Assembly: GCF_964204645.1 (NCBI RefSeq)
Contig: NC_134031.1
Location: 2,961,001-3,021,000 of the forward strand
Source: Tubulanus polymorphus
Lineage: Eukaryota; Nemertea; Palaeonemertea; Tubulaniformes; Tubulanidae
Reading direction: 5' to 3'
DNA: 60,000 nucleotides
Both the position numbers and the translations under genes were made by a program. The notes below the pieces were generated by a model. The model was not told where the DNA came from and did no database searches. It worked only from the letters and a program-made list of their open reading frames with translations. This document shows positions 58,918 through 60,000 of the stretch, piece by piece; the first letter of the stretch is position 1, and each line of letters opens with the position of its first letter.

Positions 58918-60000
58918 TTTTATTTCGACTTCGACGAATCTGTCGCTTACATCGGTTAAAAATGAGAAATAATTTTTCACGATATCGACGGATTATGACT
59001 AAAAAATGTCGTTTCGCTTCATCATCGGGCCAACTTTCCTCATTCTCTCTCCGCTTCAGAAAGTGTCGAACAACAAACTAATGAGATATCCGTGGCAACG
59101 CGCGACTCGGCCTCCTTTCACTGATTGCCAGAATGCGAATCTACCATCGCATATATTATTAATAACTTTCGGTTGAGATCCTTCACTTTTACTTCTGTTC
59201 ATCGTCGCGTCTCATCCACGGCGAGACTTCACAATATTAGATGCGTGCGCTTCATTTGTCAACAATGGCGACTTCCGGGCGCATTAATACACCAGTAAAT
59301 TGTTACACAGGTGATTGCGCAAGTGTATCGCAGTAATTAGACTTGTTTTACTCGGAATAATTCTGATTAGGAACAATCCTCTAGATCGTAACGACAATTT
59401 TGTGCCAATTCCTGCGGTGATTATGGCTCGACGGAAGTCCTCTAGTTTAGGGACATGGTTTGCGTTGGGTTCAGGTGTCGTCTGCAGATTTCCTCCTGCG
59501 GCTACTGTGTACATAGTGACCGAATCGTTATAGGCGAATCGGTTTTTAACTTGTTTTGTCAATCCAGCAGGGTTCATAGGTTCGAATCCTAGACCCAGCC
59601 CATAAATCCATCAGAAGAAATAGACCGATGAAAATATTTAGTTTTGAATGACTTGAAACAATGCGATACCCTGGTGGCGGGAGCGTTCGTGCTCGATTGT
59701 GTTTCTCTGGGACCAGTTTTATAAAAAAAAAAGTAATTGAATTAAAATCTTCGGTTTATTGTAACTGCAACTGGTAACTTCAAGTTTTCATTGAGGATAC
59801 TCAAAGCTAACCGTCTTAAGCTTGTACTTCATCATGTAAACGGACCCTAGCGCTCATTGGGTATAAAACCAAGCACCTGCTTATTAAACCCTCAGTGAAG
59901 TGCTCAGTGGGTCGACGAATTGAAAAGATGTCAACTCAAATCATAACCCCAAGCTCTGAGATGCTGATATAATCTATAGAAATCGGCTCTTTTTCGATCA
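58918..60000. other. Upstream flank, no recognised gene
   Basis: Short open frames only. Apart from the tRNA-like repeat near 59530-59600, nothing is supported. Confidence 0.5.
59530..59600 (+). repeat. tRNA-like repeat (SINE-type)
   Basis: An exact B-box GGTTCGAATCC lies at 59579-59589, inside a T-arm-like palindrome (ATAGG...CCTAG). An A-box-like TAGGCGAATCGG lies near 59531, at about tRNA spacing. No convincing anticodon arm or acceptor stem. Confidence 0.4.

Noticed and set aside
14085-59600. Functional tRNA genes at the B-box sequences
   Set aside because: None of the eight B-box sites shows a complete cloverleaf with acceptor stem and anticodon arm, so they are called tRNA-like repeats.
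1-60000. CRISPR arrays, operons, phage or bacterial defence systems
   Set aside because: No regularly spaced repeats and no bacterial-style coding; the splice sites and zinc-finger gene show this is animal DNA.

Overview
This is animal (metazoan) genomic DNA. It has one multi-exon gene with canonical GT-AG introns of up to about 9 kb, long non-coding stretches, and scattered short transposable-element relics; there are no operons, Shine-Dalgarno sites or prokaryotic gene packing. The protein is a non-vertebrate version of a bilaterian transcription factor. Together with the repeat style (short foldback elements, tRNA-like repeats, TAGGCCTA palindromes) this suggests a marine invertebrate, perhaps a lophotrochozoan such as a mollusc or brachiopod. 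The clade is inference only.

The one gene I can support is on the minus strand, 54274 down to 36582: a complete Gfi1 / senseless / PAG-3 family zinc-finger repressor. Four coding exons (54166-54274, 47016-47231, 46165-46785, 36582-37111) join in frame, all at phase-1 junctions, to give 491 residues. It has an N-terminal SNAG repressor motif, a proline-rich middle, six C2H2 fingers, and an unusual Ser/Pro/Met-rich tail of about 120 residues after the last finger. A TATA box and initiator-like site at the right mutual spacing lie about 170-200 bp upstream of the start codon, with two CCAAT boxes further up.

Layout: 1-36581 is non-coding as far as I can see (downstream flank, including an unresolved 3'UTR). 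36582-54274 is the gene, with a 9.05 kb intron 3, a 230 bp intron 2 and a 6.9 kb intron 1. 54275-54700 is the likely promoter. 54700-60000 is upstream flank with two strong short hairpins and possibly a broken transposon-like coding remnant.

The non-coding DNA contains foldback MITE-like elements (16236-16425, 32011-32136, 51017-51177), a dispersed family with termini resembling ATGGCTGCC...TGACATCACCAAATT (three loci), a second dispersed family (8844-8908, 11311-11374 and an inverted copy near 57871), several tRNA-like B-box repeats including an inverted pair at 16880-17240, a 7-unit GC-rich minisatellite (33088-33330), two LINE-like 3' tails, and a few CpG-rich, TAAT-rich islands that could be cis-regulatory. 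I found no convincing new multi-gene system; the most distinctive points are the Gfi1 tail extension, its symmetric exon phases and the hairpins.
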